From Petrocella atlantisensis (GTDB lineage: Bacteria > Bacillota > Clostridia > Lachnospirales > Vallitaleaceae), in the NCBI RefSeq assembly GCF_900538275.1, contig NZ_LR130778.1:682001-746000 (forward strand): a DNA stretch of 64,000 bases. Direction: 5' to 3'. This document shows positions 26,448 to 35,075 of the stretch, piece by piece (the first letter of the stretch is position 1; each line of letters opens with the position of its first letter). Made by a program: the position numbers and the translations under genes. The notes below the pieces were generated by a model. That model was given only the letters and a program-made list of their open reading frames with translations, did not search any database and was not told the origin of the DNA.

Positions 26448-27197
26448 CTATAACAACAGACCGATTTGCCTGATTGGCTGCTTGGTTTGCATGGTCAAAA
26501 ACATCTCATCCCTACTGTACATACAAATCAACATACATGTAGCAGGGCCGGCTGAAGCCTCTAGATCAATGTCCATACCTGATTTCAACATGCAACCTAA
26601 TCCATTGGTCTTTGCTAAAGTCTCAACTTCGTATCTAATGCCTTTAGAACCAACCGGCAACATATGACCGATTTGTGGATATTTACTGATTTTTTTTACC
26701 CACTCTAAGGTGATGATTTCCCCGTATTGACCTTCTATTTCTTCTTCAAGAAGCTGCTGACCCATCTTAGGTAGTCCTACCAAATAAACCTGTTGTCCAC
26801 GCTGAGGTAACTTGTCGCGTATGGCCTTTTTTTCAACATCACCAATGACTGTTACACCAATACCCGTCATACTGGTTTGAATGTTATCTTCCGTAGAACC
26901 CGTCAAACACGATTCATCCACACCACTTTCAGCTAGAGCTTTTTTGATACCGCCTATGATGGCTATACCGGATGGATTCATCTCAACGGACAAGGTATTC
27001 ACCACACTCATAGGGGTACCACGGATACTCAGTAATTCGATTAATGGTACTGCAGCGGCATAATATCCGGCGACTTCGTTGCTAACACGAATGAGATCAT
27101 TCGGTTTTTCTCCAATACCCCCTGACACATCACAAGCGATGGCTATAAAATTTTTGTCGTCTTTATCTATAAGTTGGATGTCTCTATAATTCATCAT
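26448..27197 (-). CDS. cblS: alpha-ribazole kinase CblS
   Basis: A 249-residue protein related to AIR synthase/PurM-type ATP-binding enzymes, recognised by IACDVSGGIGEKPND, STEDNIQTSMTGIGVTVIG and its place next to CblT. In Geobacillus and Listeria, CblS phosphorylates alpha-ribazole to alpha-ribazole phosphate, bypassing CobT. The cluster contains no cobT, which supports the same route here. It starts 11 bp after the end of cblT, after GAGGTTG. Annotation is by family knowledge; no single catalytic residue is diagnostic to me. Confidence 0.8.
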   Translation of the reverse strand: MMNYRDIQLIDKDDKNFIAIACDVSGGIGEKPNDLIRVSNEVAGYYAAAVPLIELLSIRGTPMSVVNTLSVEMNPSGIAIIGGIKKALAESGVDESCLTGSTEDNIQTSMTGIGVTVIGDVEKKAIRDKLPQRGQQVYLVGLPKMGQQLLEEEIEGQYGEIITLEWVKKISKYPQIGHMLPVGSKGIRYEVETLAKTNGLGCMLKSGMDIDLEASAGPATCMLICMYSRDEMFLTMQTKQPIRQIGLLL

Positions 27198-27208
27198 TTA
27201 ATTCAACC

Positions 27209-27706
27209 TCAAGCTTTTATTTGTATTTTTTCTTTGATGATGCCATATACCATGTCCGCTACCACGATATTGATTGTTGCACCTATCAATAAAGGTAAAA
27301 GTAGGGTCGTGAACATGACCATCCCTGAAAAAGGCATACCAAGTACCTTAGCAAATATGGATATAAAGCCGAGTGAAACCGGCCCATTTATAATTATGCC
27401 CAAAGCTATCGCCAAATATCTATTATAATCTTGACGTACCTTACCATAAATAAAACAGCTCACAAACATCATCACTGCAATAAGCAAATGAAGGGGTAAA
27501 GTCAATGGGAAACCTGTAAACATCGCTACCAGTAAATGAGCAATGGACCCTACTATACCACCAAGCGCCGGGCCAATCATGACTGCTGTTAAAAAAGCCG
27601 GTAGGGCATCAAAGGCAATACTACCATAAATCGGGAACTGAGCCAGTACGGCTGCCATAGCAATCATAAGTCCTGTTGTTACCAAATCCTTCGTTCTTAT
27701 TTTCAT
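27209..27706 (-). CDS. cblT: alpha-ribazole ECF-type transporter S component CblT
   Basis: A 165-residue membrane protein with about five or six helices and ECF S-component style. Key segments are LVTTGLMIAMAAVLAQFP, GPALGGIVGSIAHLL and GFPLTLPLHLLIAV. It binds alpha-ribazole for import and works with CblS, encoded next. No energy-coupling module (EcfA/EcfT) is in the window, so it would share one encoded elsewhere or act alone. It lies between cobC and cblS in the B12 operon, with AGGAGG before ATG 27706. Confidence 0.82.
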   Translation of the reverse strand: MKIRTKDLVTTGLMIAMAAVLAQFPIYGSIAFDALPAFLTAVMIGPALGGIVGSIAHLLVAMFTGFPLTLPLHLLIAVMMFVSCFIYGKVRQDYNRYLAIALGIIINGPVSLGFISIFAKVLGMPFSGMVMFTTLLLPLLIGATINIVVADMVYGIIKEKIQIKA

Positions 27707-27720
27707 AAATATCCTCCTTT

Positions 27721-28308
27721 TTATGGGTTCAATATATTTTTAATGATGGATGGTTGACCTTCTCCAGTATGAATTTCAATAATCGAACAGTTACCTATTT
27801 CTAAATGCCAGGAAAACCCGGATGTGTTGTCAAGCAATAATTCTAACGCGGTGCGAATGAAGCCCCCATGGCTTACAACCAGACAATCCACCTCAGATTG
27901 CTTGTAATGATTCACAAAACCTTCCACACGCTTCTTGAAAACATCAAAGCTCTCACCTTCCGGAAATAAAGTTGTCTCAAAACTTTCAGCAAATTCCTTA
28001 TGAAGGTCCGGATGTTTAATCTTCGCTTCATCCTCTGTCAAGCCTTCGAATATACCAAAATTCATTTCTTCCAATGCTTCATGTACCGTCAGTTCCTTAT
28101 TTGTTTTTAAAGCAATCGCACTTGCTAATTCATAGGCCCGCCTAAGAGGGCTGGTCATGATTTTATCAAACCTAAACCGTTCAATATTAACTAGAGCTTC
28201 CTCGAATTGTTGCTGCCCTCTTTTTGTATAAGGAAAATCTGTTTTCCCATATATTAGATTTTTCACATTTGCTGTTGTTTCAGGATGTCGTAAAAATATA
28301 AACCGCAT
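27721..28308 (-). CDS. cobC: alpha-ribazole phosphatase, histidine phosphatase family
   Basis: A 195-residue phosphoglycerate-mutase-like phosphatase with the phospho-histidine motif LRHPETTAN (RHP in place of the common RHG), the second catalytic region TSPLRRAYELA and the distal SHGGFIRT. CobC removes phosphate from alpha-ribazole phosphate or adenosylcobalamin phosphate, the last step of nucleotide loop assembly. ATG 28308 sits just after the cobS stop, with GGAGG inside the end of cobS. A broad-specificity phosphatase is the alternative; the operon favours CobC. Confidence 0.85.
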   Translation of the reverse strand: MRFIFLRHPETTANVKNLIYGKTDFPYTKRGQQQFEEALVNIERFRFDKIMTSPLRRAYELASAIALKTNKELTVHEALEEMNFGIFEGLTEDEAKIKHPDLHKEFAESFETTLFPEGESFDVFKKRVEGFVNHYKQSEVDCLVVSHGGFIRTALELLLDNTSGFSWHLEIGNCSIIEIHTGEGQPSIIKNILNP

Positions 28309-28311
28309 CAC

Positions 28312-29031
28312 TTAACCTCCAATCAACACAATAGATAATAACCAAAAAACTTGTGTACTTTCAATTACCGCTCCAATAACATCACCTGTAATCCCGCCCA
28401 TCTGTTTGGTCGTCCATCGTAGCAATAAAACTGTTCCAAACAGTATCATAAAAACGTACTTTATAAGAATGGGTTGCCAAATGAATACAACCGCTGTCAA
28501 TATCATTAACATACAAAGACCATGCCAGGGTCTACCATAGTCAATTAACCCTTTGCCCATGCCGTCCTTTTTCGCATAGGTGCCAAAACCAATCACCCAT
28601 ATTGCCATGACTCTGGCTACTACAGGGGCTAATAAAACAACTTGCCAACTTGAGTATTGTAACCCCGTATACATACCTATAAAGTATAAGCACAGGCCAA
28701 TAACACCAAAGCTACCGATACGACTGTCACTCATAATCTCCAGTATTCTGTCTTTGGTTCTACCACTAAAAATACCATCTATATAGTCCGCCAAACCATC
28801 TAGATGAAGTCCCCCCACCATAGCTAGGTAAATAAGTATCATTACAAAAGCCTTCACTTGAGGCATCTGATCTTTCATGATCCACATAGCGCCCGCCATG
28901 ACCATACCAATAAAGAGACCAATAATCGGCATAGCGTATAGACCTTTGACAAATGTCTTTTCATCATATTCCAACTTGATAGGAAAGGGTATTCTGGTAA
29001 TGTAGGTTAACATCATAATAAAAGATTTCAT
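28312..29031 (-). CDS. cobS: adenosylcobinamide-GDP ribazoletransferase (cobalamin synthase)
   Basis: A 239-residue integral membrane enzyme (about six or seven helices) that joins AdoCbi-GDP with alpha-ribazole (phosphate) to give adenosylcobalamin (phosphate). Family signatures are TRIPFPIKLEYDE near the N-terminus and GGLHLDGLADYIDGIFSGR (about residues 74-92), which carries the metal-binding acidic residues. It is encoded between cobU and cobC, so the last three assembly steps are together. Confidence 0.93.
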   Translation of the reverse strand: MKSFIMMLTYITRIPFPIKLEYDEKTFVKGLYAMPIIGLFIGMVMAGAMWIMKDQMPQVKAFVMILIYLAMVGGLHLDGLADYIDGIFSGRTKDRILEIMSDSRIGSFGVIGLCLYFIGMYTGLQYSSWQVVLLAPVVARVMAIWVIGFGTYAKKDGMGKGLIDYGRPWHGLCMLMILTAVVFIWQPILIKYVFMILFGTVLLLRWTTKQMGGITGDVIGAVIESTQVFWLLSIVLIGG

Positions 29032-29051
29032 CCTTGGACCTCACATCATCA

Positions 29052-29618
29052 TTAACTTTGTTTTAGTGTCATCGGAAAGCCAGAAACAATAAAATAAACT
29101 TCGTCCGCTCTACTTGCTAGATATTGATTCATTCTGCCTGCAATATCTCTAAAAATACTGCCCAGTCGATACGGTGGTACGATTCCAAGACCCACCTCAT
29201 TGGTCACAAGAACCAGATTCTGTCCGGTTACCGTCACCATATCCAATAAAGCGGCTAACTCTCTTTTCACCAGTATTTCAACCTTGTCCATAATTTCTTG
29301 ACTGTCCTTGTCATAGTCAACCGGCTCATCTAACATGATGCTGGTAACGGCCGTGGTAACACAATCAAAAATCAATGTATCACAAGACAAAAAATCTTCA
29401 TCTTTTTTTAATGCTTCAAACGCTTTATACCGCTCAAAAGTCGGCCATTCTTTTGGTCTAGAAGCTTTATGGTGCTCAATACGCTTTGCCATATCCTCAT
29501 CGGTAACGACAGCCGTCGCCATATATCCAATCTTATAGCCTATTTCTAGAACTTTTTTCTCTGCGAAAGCGGATTTTCCACTTCGTGCCCCACCGGTCAC
29601 CATAATAATCTTACCCAT
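29052..29618 (-). CDS. cobU: adenosylcobinamide kinase / phosphate guanylyltransferase
   Basis: A 188-residue bifunctional enzyme that phosphorylates adenosylcobinamide and adds GMP. The P-loop GGARSGKS is at residues 8-15. The conserved HHKASRPKEWPTFE segment (about 48-61) holds the guanylylated His, and VTNEVGLGIVPPYRLGSIFRD (read as VTNEVGLGIVP..RLGR-like) matches CobU. ATG 29618 follows GAGGAAG and overlaps the end of cobD by 8 bp. Longer in-frame starts would lie inside cobD. Confidence 0.93.
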   Translation of the reverse strand: MGKIIMVTGGARSGKSAFAEKKVLEIGYKIGYMATAVVTDEDMAKRIEHHKASRPKEWPTFERYKAFEALKKDEDFLSCDTLIFDCVTTAVTSIMLDEPVDYDKDSQEIMDKVEILVKRELAALLDMVTVTGQNLVLVTNEVGLGIVPPYRLGSIFRDIAGRMNQYLASRADEVYFIVSGFPMTLKQS

Positions 29619-30657
29619 AAACTTCCTCCTCATAACGTATGAGCGCTTCAATGAGTTGGTCATTGTTAAGCGCACTTTTAAGACCAATTCGAATAAAATC
29701 ATCGCCCATTCCCACAAAATCTTCACAAGTCCGAAGGGCCATTGGCGATTCTTGATGGCCTAACCATTTATTTAAAGTATAAGCAGATACATTTGATAAT
29801 CTGCAGCATATAAAATTAGCATGACTTTTCATGGGTTTGACAAAGGATAAATCTATCAAAGCCTTTTCTATCTTACTTTTTTCTGCAGCATACCATTCTT
29901 GTGTTGCCTTAACCAGTGTCATATCCGCCATAAGCCCAGGCATAATCTCAAGTGTTAGACCGTTGACCGACCATGGAACTTGTTCTTCTTTCATAGCCAT
30001 AATCACTGACTTGGTAGCCATCAAGTAACCACATCGCAATCCCGGAACACCATAGTATTTTGTCAAAGACATAAGTTCAATCAAATTCCAGCGTTTTTCA
30101 TTGAAATAAGTTGATAATCCTTCAAATTGTCTAAAGGAAGCGTCTAAAAGCACAAAACCTTTGTGTGCCGCCTGTATTTTTATCATTTGTTCTATAAATG
30201 CTTCACTATATACAGCACCAGTCGGATTGTTCGGGTTACATAATATCACCATATCACCTTTTATTTTTTTAATCTGGTGTATTAATTTTTCTTCTATAAT
30301 ACCTTGTTGATCCGATAAGTCTATCGTTAATGAAAGGACATGACTACCAACCACTTCAAAGGCCCGTCTATACTCAGTAAAGGTCGGTTCAATGATGAGC
30401 ACTGTTTGTGGCTTTAGGGCTCTAGCACATGTATAAAGGCAGTCACTGGCACCGTTACCTACGATAATATGATCGGCTGCCACATTTTCTACCTCAGCTA
30501 TTTTCTTTACTAGGCTATTGCCCTGGATATCCGGATATCGACCAACCTCATCCACTGCCTTTTCCACATAAGGCATGAGTAGTTTTTGGGTGACACAAGG
30601 ATTAATATTAATACTAAAATCTATGATACCTTTTGCACAACCACCATGTTTTAACAT
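29611..30657 (-). CDS. cobD: threonine-phosphate decarboxylase, CobD type
   Basis: A 348-residue PLP-dependent fold-type I enzyme that makes (R)-1-amino-2-propanol phosphate, the linker of the nucleotide loop. Signatures are HGGCAKGIIDFSININP at the N-terminus, CNPNNPTG (about 150), the PLP lysine in SLTKYYGVPGLRCGY (about 220) and IRIGLKS near the end. It resembles histidinol-phosphate aminotransferases, but the N-terminus and the operon support CobD. It lies 8 bp after cbiB. Confidence 0.93.
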   Translation of the reverse strand: MLKHGGCAKGIIDFSININPCVTQKLLMPYVEKAVDEVGRYPDIQGNSLVKKIAEVENVAADHIIVGNGASDCLYTCARALKPQTVLIIEPTFTEYRRAFEVVGSHVLSLTIDLSDQQGIIEEKLIHQIKKIKGDMVILCNPNNPTGAVYSEAFIEQMIKIQAAHKGFVLLDASFRQFEGLSTYFNEKRWNLIELMSLTKYYGVPGLRCGYLMATKSVIMAMKEEQVPWSVNGLTLEIMPGLMADMTLVKATQEWYAAEKSKIEKALIDLSFVKPMKSHANFICCRLSNVSAYTLNKWLGHQESPMALRTCEDFVGMGDDFIRIGLKSALNNDQLIEALIRYEEEVYG

Positions 30658-30665
30658 TTTGTCTC

Positions 30666-31625
30666 CTAACTTATTAACAACAACAATCCACTACTTAATA
30701 GAATGAGTAACCCTTCTGAAACATACATAATTTGGGTGGTCGTCTTGATGTCATGTACCTCTATTTCTCTGATTGAATCACCAATTATCGGTTTTTCAAG
30801 AACTTGAGAAAAATAGGTATGGGTCCCACCAAGACGAATACCTAGGAGTCCGGCAACCACGGATTCCGGATACCCGGCATTAGGACTTTTGTGTTTTCCG
30901 CAATCCCTTTTCCATATTCTTAGACCTTGTCCCACATCCAATTTAAGAATAAAACCGGATAATAGCATCAAGAGACTCCCAAGTCTTGCCGGAATCAAAT
31001 TCACCAAATCATCCATTTTTGCTGAAACATAACCGATATGTGTATAAGGCTCTTGTATATATCCAACCATTGAATCTAATGTATTGATGGTTTTATATAA
31101 AAATACCATTTGTACCGGACAACCTAAGATTAAACCCAAGACCATATAAAAAATCGGGGCAATGACACCGTCAATGGTATTTTCAGCCGTAGTTTCTACA
31201 GTGCCTCTTATAATCCCTTCATGAGTTAATGCTTGTGTGTCTCGACCCACTAAGTAGGAAAGGGCTAGACGACTCTCCTCAATCGTACCATTTTCTAGTG
31301 CACTGGCCACCTTCATGACTTCTTTTTTCAAACAAGTAGCCGCAAGTGCTGATGTTAAAAAATATACAAGGACAATACTTTCAACAATCTTACCTCCTAC
31401 AGCGGATAGGCCTATTATAAGTGTTAGGATGCTTAATGTTATTAAAACTGTTAAAAGAAAAAGAATAAAACCGCCAATCTTCGTTGCCAAACCATACTTT
31501 CTTAGCCGATACTCAAGCCATGAGATGAGCTTTCCAATATATGCAATAGGGTGGGGCCAATTGGGTGGGTCTCCAATCACATAGTCTAAAAATGTAACCG
31601 CTACTAAAATATATACTGGTTTCAT
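30666..31625 (-). CDS. cbiB: adenosylcobinamide-phosphate synthase CbiB
   Basis: A 319-residue membrane protein with about five to eight helices that attaches aminopropanol (phosphate) to adenosylcobyric acid. Signatures are DYVIGDPPNWPHPIAYIG (residues 14-31), GRDTQALTHEGIIRGTVET, AENTIDGVIAP and SPNAGYPESVVAGLLGIRLGG (shortened here to NAGYPESVVAGLLG). Its start overlaps the cbiP stop by 4 bp (ATGA), which couples them. Confidence 0.94.
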   Translation of the reverse strand: MKPVYILVAVTFLDYVIGDPPNWPHPIAYIGKLISWLEYRLRKYGLATKIGGFILFLLTVLITLSILTLIIGLSAVGGKIVESIVLVYFLTSALAATCLKKEVMKVASALENGTIEESRLALSYLVGRDTQALTHEGIIRGTVETTAENTIDGVIAPIFYMVLGLILGCPVQMVFLYKTINTLDSMVGYIQEPYTHIGYVSAKMDDLVNLIPARLGSLLMLLSGFILKLDVGQGLRIWKRDCGKHKSPNAGYPESVVAGLLGIRLGGTHTYFSQVLEKPIIGDSIREIEVHDIKTTTQIMYVSEGLLILLSSGLLLLIS

Positions 31626-33106
31626 GGGATACCTACAATCGCTTTAATTTGATCCATATCAAGGTGTTGTTTAACCAGATTAGCTAAATAATCATAGGCT
31701 TCATCTTTTAACTGAGCATAATTTCTAACTTCTTGTTGTTCTATGGCTTTCTTATTTCTTATTGTCGTCAGCAATTCATGTCTAAAACTATCCATATCAA
31801 AAAGGCCATGTAGATAAGTGCCACATACTGTACCTGTTTCGTTCATACAACCGTCCAAGTGGTCATTTAACCTTAGGAAAGGTCGCATATTTTCAGAGTA
31901 AGTTGATTCACCCATATGTATTTCATAGCCCTTTACTTTATGGTTTGTATCCTTTACACCTGTCGGACAATTTAGGATGACACCTTCTGATTGGACCGTT
32001 GTTTTATTTTTCATCATGGTTGTTGTCATCTCTAGTAGCCCAAGACCTTCTATATAGTCTCGATTGGTTTCCACATACAAAGGATCTTTGATCTCTTGCC
32101 CCAACATTTGATAGCCACCACAAATACCGATAATCATTTTGCCTTGACGATGGGCTTCTTTAATCCATTGATCCATACCTATACCTTTAATATAATCAAG
32201 GTCTTTTATGGTGCTTTTGCTGCCAGGTAAAATAATAATATCCGATTTCTCAAAATCATCTTGTGTAACGATGTATTGTACACCTACGTCCGGTTCCAAC
32301 TCAAAAGGTGTAAAATCTGTAAAATTCGACAAATAGGGTAACCGTACGACGCCAATCTGTATTGGAGATGTATTTCGGCTTACAAATCGTTGTGTCACAC
32401 TATCTTCGTCATCGACATCAATGCGCTCAAAAGGGATTACACCTAGACAAGGTATCGGCAAACGTTCATAAAACATTTCTATACCCGGTTCTAAAAGCTT
32501 TACATCGCCTCGGAACTTATTGATGATATAGCCTTTTATTCTTTTTTGCTCTGATGGTGACAACAGCATGTAGGTGCCATATATTGAAGCAAAAACACCG
32601 CCTTTGTCAATATCTCCAATTAAAATAACGGGCGTGTCAATTTCTTCTGCCAAGCCCATATTAACGATATCATTTTTCCTTAGGTTGATTTCAGCCGGAC
32701 TACCGGCGCCTTCAATAACGATAATCTCATAAGCTTCATCCAGCATTTTATATGCTTTTCTCACCTCTGCCATTAGCGCTTCCTTATGAGTATAATAATC
32801 GGATGCAGACAAGTTCATATAGACTTCGCCACCTACAATGACTTGACTCCCCATGTCACTGGTTGGCTTTAGTAATATTGGATTCATACTTACATGTGGT
32901 TCTATTCTAGCCGCCTCTGCTTGAACCACTTGAGCTCTACCCATTTCTTTACCTTCTTTTGTAACATAAGCATTCAGAGCCATATTTTGTGATTTAAATG
33001 GGGCAACCCTATAACCTTCATCATTGAATATGCGACAAAGGGCTGCAGTAATTACACTTTTCCCCACTGTTGAACCGGTACCCTGAAACATGATATTCTT
33101 TGCCAT
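31622..33106 (-). CDS. cbiP: adenosylcobyric acid synthase (glutamine-hydrolysing)
   Basis: A 494-residue enzyme that amidates four carboxylates of adenosylcobyrinic acid a,c-diamide. It has an N-terminal DTBS-like ATPase domain (GTGSTVGKSVITAALCRIF, residues 9-27) and a C-terminal class I glutamine amidotransferase with nucleophile Cys in IGICGGYQMLGQ (about 330) and HGLFDMDSFR (about 436). ATG 33106 follows GGAAGGAG. It is the first gene after the cobalamin riboswitch and heads the operon. The corrin-ring genes (cbiA to cbiL) are not in the window. Confidence 0.95.
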   Translation of the reverse strand: MAKNIMFQGTGSTVGKSVITAALCRIFNDEGYRVAPFKSQNMALNAYVTKEGKEMGRAQVVQAEAARIEPHVSMNPILLKPTSDMGSQVIVGGEVYMNLSASDYYTHKEALMAEVRKAYKMLDEAYEIIVIEGAGSPAEINLRKNDIVNMGLAEEIDTPVILIGDIDKGGVFASIYGTYMLLSPSEQKRIKGYIINKFRGDVKLLEPGIEMFYERLPIPCLGVIPFERIDVDDEDSVTQRFVSRNTSPIQIGVVRLPYLSNFTDFTPFELEPDVGVQYIVTQDDFEKSDIIILPGSKSTIKDLDYIKGIGMDQWIKEAHRQGKMIIGICGGYQMLGQEIKDPLYVETNRDYIEGLGLLEMTTTMMKNKTTVQSEGVILNCPTGVKDTNHKVKGYEIHMGESTYSENMRPFLRLNDHLDGCMNETGTVCGTYLHGLFDMDSFRHELLTTIRNKKAIEQQEVRNYAQLKDEAYDYLANLVKQHLDMDQIKAIVGIP

Positions 33107-33184
33107 CTTACTCCTTCCAATGAGCACTTTTAAAGAAAGGTAAAATAAAAGTCCCATTATTTCCACACGAAATTTGGAATCAAC

Positions 33185-33337
33185 AAATCATAAAGCAAGT
33201 ATCCTGACTTAGACATCAACCCTCTACACATCTTCCCGATTTTCATCAGTGATTCGCCTTTTATGGCCAGTGTTTCAGTAGTCATTACAGTAGCGGTGGC
33301 TGTGTCGGCTTTTACCGACTTCCATGCTCTATGATTT
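33185..33337 (-). promoter_or_regulatory. cobalamin riboswitch
   Basis: The minus strand holds the B12 box AGTCAGGATACTTGC (in 33210-33195) and the upstream core CAGCCACCGCTACTGT. An 8-bp perfect P1 stem closes the aptamer (AAATCATA 33337-33330 with TATGATTT 33192-33185). It lies 79 bp before the cbiP start and just after its promoter. High B12 should shut off the operon. I see no T-rich terminator hairpin before cbiP. TTCCAA near 33176 could pair with TTGGAA at the ribosome site (about 33120), suggesting translational control; this last point is inference. Confidence 0.92.
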
Positions 33338-33354
33338 TATATATTCTTTTTCTT

Positions 33355-33383
33355 ACTATACCTATGTCCTTGTGAAAAGTCAA
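33355..33383 (-). promoter_or_regulatory. promoter of the cobalamin operon
   Basis: On the minus strand: TTGACT (33383-33378), 17 bp, TATAGT (33360-33355). Predicted start near 33348, about 10 bases before the riboswitch aptamer. Confidence 0.75.
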
Positions 33384-33401
33384 TCCAAAATTCTTATATC
33401 A

Positions 33402-33815
33402 TCACTCGACCCTAGGTTTTTTCATAAATTTCTCTGGGTCTTGCATGAAGCCATACTTTTGATAAAGTCCATGAGCATCTCTTGTTGCCAAAATTCCCAT
33501 TAGACCTTCTATATCTTTATTTGCTTCAATGCAATTCATAAGTTCTTTACCAAGTCCCTTACCCCGATGAGCTTCATCAATGACAATATCTGCAACCCAA
33601 TACATCGTTGCATAATCTGTAACGACTCTACCAAACCCTACCATTTTATCCTCTAAATAAACGCCGTAGCATATGGAATGCGCCACACTTTTTTCTATAA
33701 CTTGAATGGAACGATCTTTAGCCCAGTAGGTACCTTTTAGTAGTTCATGGATGATATTTAATTGAAGCTTTTTCTTATCGTCACTAATTATATATTCTCC
33801 AACAGATAGGTTCAC
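33402..33815 (-). CDS. GNAT-family N-acetyltransferase
   Basis: A 137-residue single-domain acetyltransferase. The acetyl-CoA loop is IDEAHRGKGLGKELMNCI (about 77-94), with the fold's first core strand at CYGVYLEDKMVGFGRVV and the terminal YQKYGF. It transfers an acetyl group from acetyl-CoA to an unknown amine. Start GTG 33815 is chosen because AAGGAGGT lies 7 bases upstream and no ATG is nearby. It follows the zinc-ribbon membrane gene by 12 bp, probably as an operon. Confidence 0.88.
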   Translation of the reverse strand: MNLSVGEYIISDDKKKLQLNIIHELLKGTYWAKDRSIQVIEKSVAHSICYGVYLEDKMVGFGRVVTDYATMYWVADIVIDEAHRGKGLGKELMNCIEANKDIEGLMGILATRDAHGLYQKYGFMQDPEKFMKKPRVE

Positions 33816-33827
33816 AGTCTTACCTCC

Positions 33828-34739
33828 TTACGCATCTTCATCTATTTCACCATTTTCTATGGCCCTTACTTTTTCACTGTTTTTCATTTCATACAGTATA
33901 ATCGAAAGCGTCAACCATATGCCCAGTGCTACAATTGAACCGTAAAAGCCTGCATTTTCTGTAACTTTATAAGTGTAAAAGTACTGATCATGAGATATAC
34001 CGTTAAACGTCAGATGCAAAGTGCCAAAAACTTTTTGTTGATTAATAACAGATTTTGCTCGAATTGCAATGGCACTTAGGTAGGTTATATTTAGAAAAAT
34101 ATAATTAGAACCTATTATAATCAGATTCACAATTGCCAAATTTCTGATAATAGCAATACCTACATAAGCCTTATGCAAAAATGCCACAGAGCAGGCAATA
34201 AGACTTGTTAACATTAATACAGCCATAGCCAACATAATATACATATGCATCACAGACCTACCTGATATAGAGATATCTCCATCAGATTTTTTAATCATTT
34301 TATGTTCATCTATAGCAGATCTACTATAATTAAACAAGTCGTATCCTGAAAAATCTATATAGGATTCTTCCCCTACATTCTGAATATATTTCTGAGTATT
34401 TGAATTGTTAACAAAACCATAATCCATGGTGGTGCCCGATAGAGTAAACCAATCCGTAAATAAGGCTATTATGAACAGAATAATCGATACAAAGATCATA
34501 TACCGAATGCCTTGAATCATTTTACCTTCTGTTTTTGCTTTCTTATCTTTTCTAAAGCGACGCTTCTTTCTCAAGTCCTTATCATCAATTTCTATATCTT
34601 CAGAAGCGCCCATAATATCTTCTTCTATAAGACTGTTAATAATTAAATCCACATCCTCCATATTAGGCTTTCTATGCCCACACACATGGCAAACAGTCTC
34701 ATTGTCTTTTAGTTCTGCTTTACACTGAGAACATAACAC
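33828..34739 (-). CDS. zinc-ribbon membrane protein of unknown function
   Basis: About 303 residues. An N-terminal zinc ribbon has four Cys (LCSQCKAEL...ETVCHVCGHRK), followed by an acidic/basic linker (DDKDLRKKRRFRKDKK) and four predicted membrane helices. The ~70 residues after the first helix (DWFTLSGTTMDYGFVNNS) probably face outside. I do not recognise a family beyond the zinc ribbon. The start is uncertain: GTG 34739 puts the ribbon at the N-terminus and has GTAGGTG in front, while in-frame ATG 34769 would add ten residues. The GNAT gene follows. Confidence 0.7.
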   Translation of the reverse strand: MLCSQCKAELKDNETVCHVCGHRKPNMEDVDLIINSLIEEDIMGASEDIEIDDKDLRKKRRFRKDKKAKTEGKMIQGIRYMIFVSIILFIIALFTDWFTLSGTTMDYGFVNNSNTQKYIQNVGEESYIDFSGYDLFNYSRSAIDEHKMIKKSDGDISISGRSVMHMYIMLAMAVLMLTSLIACSVAFLHKAYVGIAIIRNLAIVNLIIIGSNYIFLNITYLSAIAIRAKSVINQQKVFGTLHLTFNGISHDQYFYTYKVTENAGFYGSIVALGIWLTLSIILYEMKNSEKVRAIENGEIDEDA

Positions 34740-34804
34740 ACCATCACCTACCCCTCTACTAATAGCCATTAGCACAAGATTAATTATAACATAAAATAGT
34801 GTAT

Positions 34805-34865
34805 AAAAAACAGTAAGTATTCATTTCACTATCCCTTCAAGCGGTCAGATGAAATATACTTACTG
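34805..34865 (-). terminator. terminator after pfkA
   Basis: A long inverted repeat (CAGTAAGTAT... at 34811-34828 with ...ATACTTACTG at 34848-34865) is followed on the minus strand by TTTTTT (34810-34805). It sits after the R2 copy that trails pfkA. Confidence 0.75.
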
Positions 34866-34879
34866 CTAAATTAAGTTCT

Positions 34880-35057
34880 GGAAGGGTTTTCATGGGACTC
34901 ATTTACTTGAACCCTTATCTATACCGACCATGAAGTTCCTGGAATAGTGTGTGTGACTTAAGCAAGACAGCAGGAGCTGTCTGCCGACTTTTGGTGCAGG
35001 ACGCACCAATTGGAGGCCGTAGTCATACATACTGTGGAAGGGTTTTCATGGGACTCA
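34880..35057. repeat. multi-hairpin repeat R2 copy B, flanked by 22-bp direct repeats
   Basis: This lies downstream of pfkA and is inverted relative to the copy at 23004. Perfect 22-bp direct repeats flank it (34880-34901 and 35036-35057, each beginning GGAAGGGTTTTCATGG). Between them are hairpins TTGGTGC/GCACCAA (34991-34997 with 35003-35009) and AGACAGC/GCTGTCT (34965-34971 with 34976-34982), and the conserved end motif ATGAAGTTCCTGGAA. Compared with copy A, the second hairpin has compensatory changes (GTCAGC/GCTGAC against GACAGC/GCTGTC). The large enclosed arm of copy A is missing here. No gene is present. Confidence 0.8.
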
Positions 35058-35075
35058 CTGCATAAAGCCATTCTT

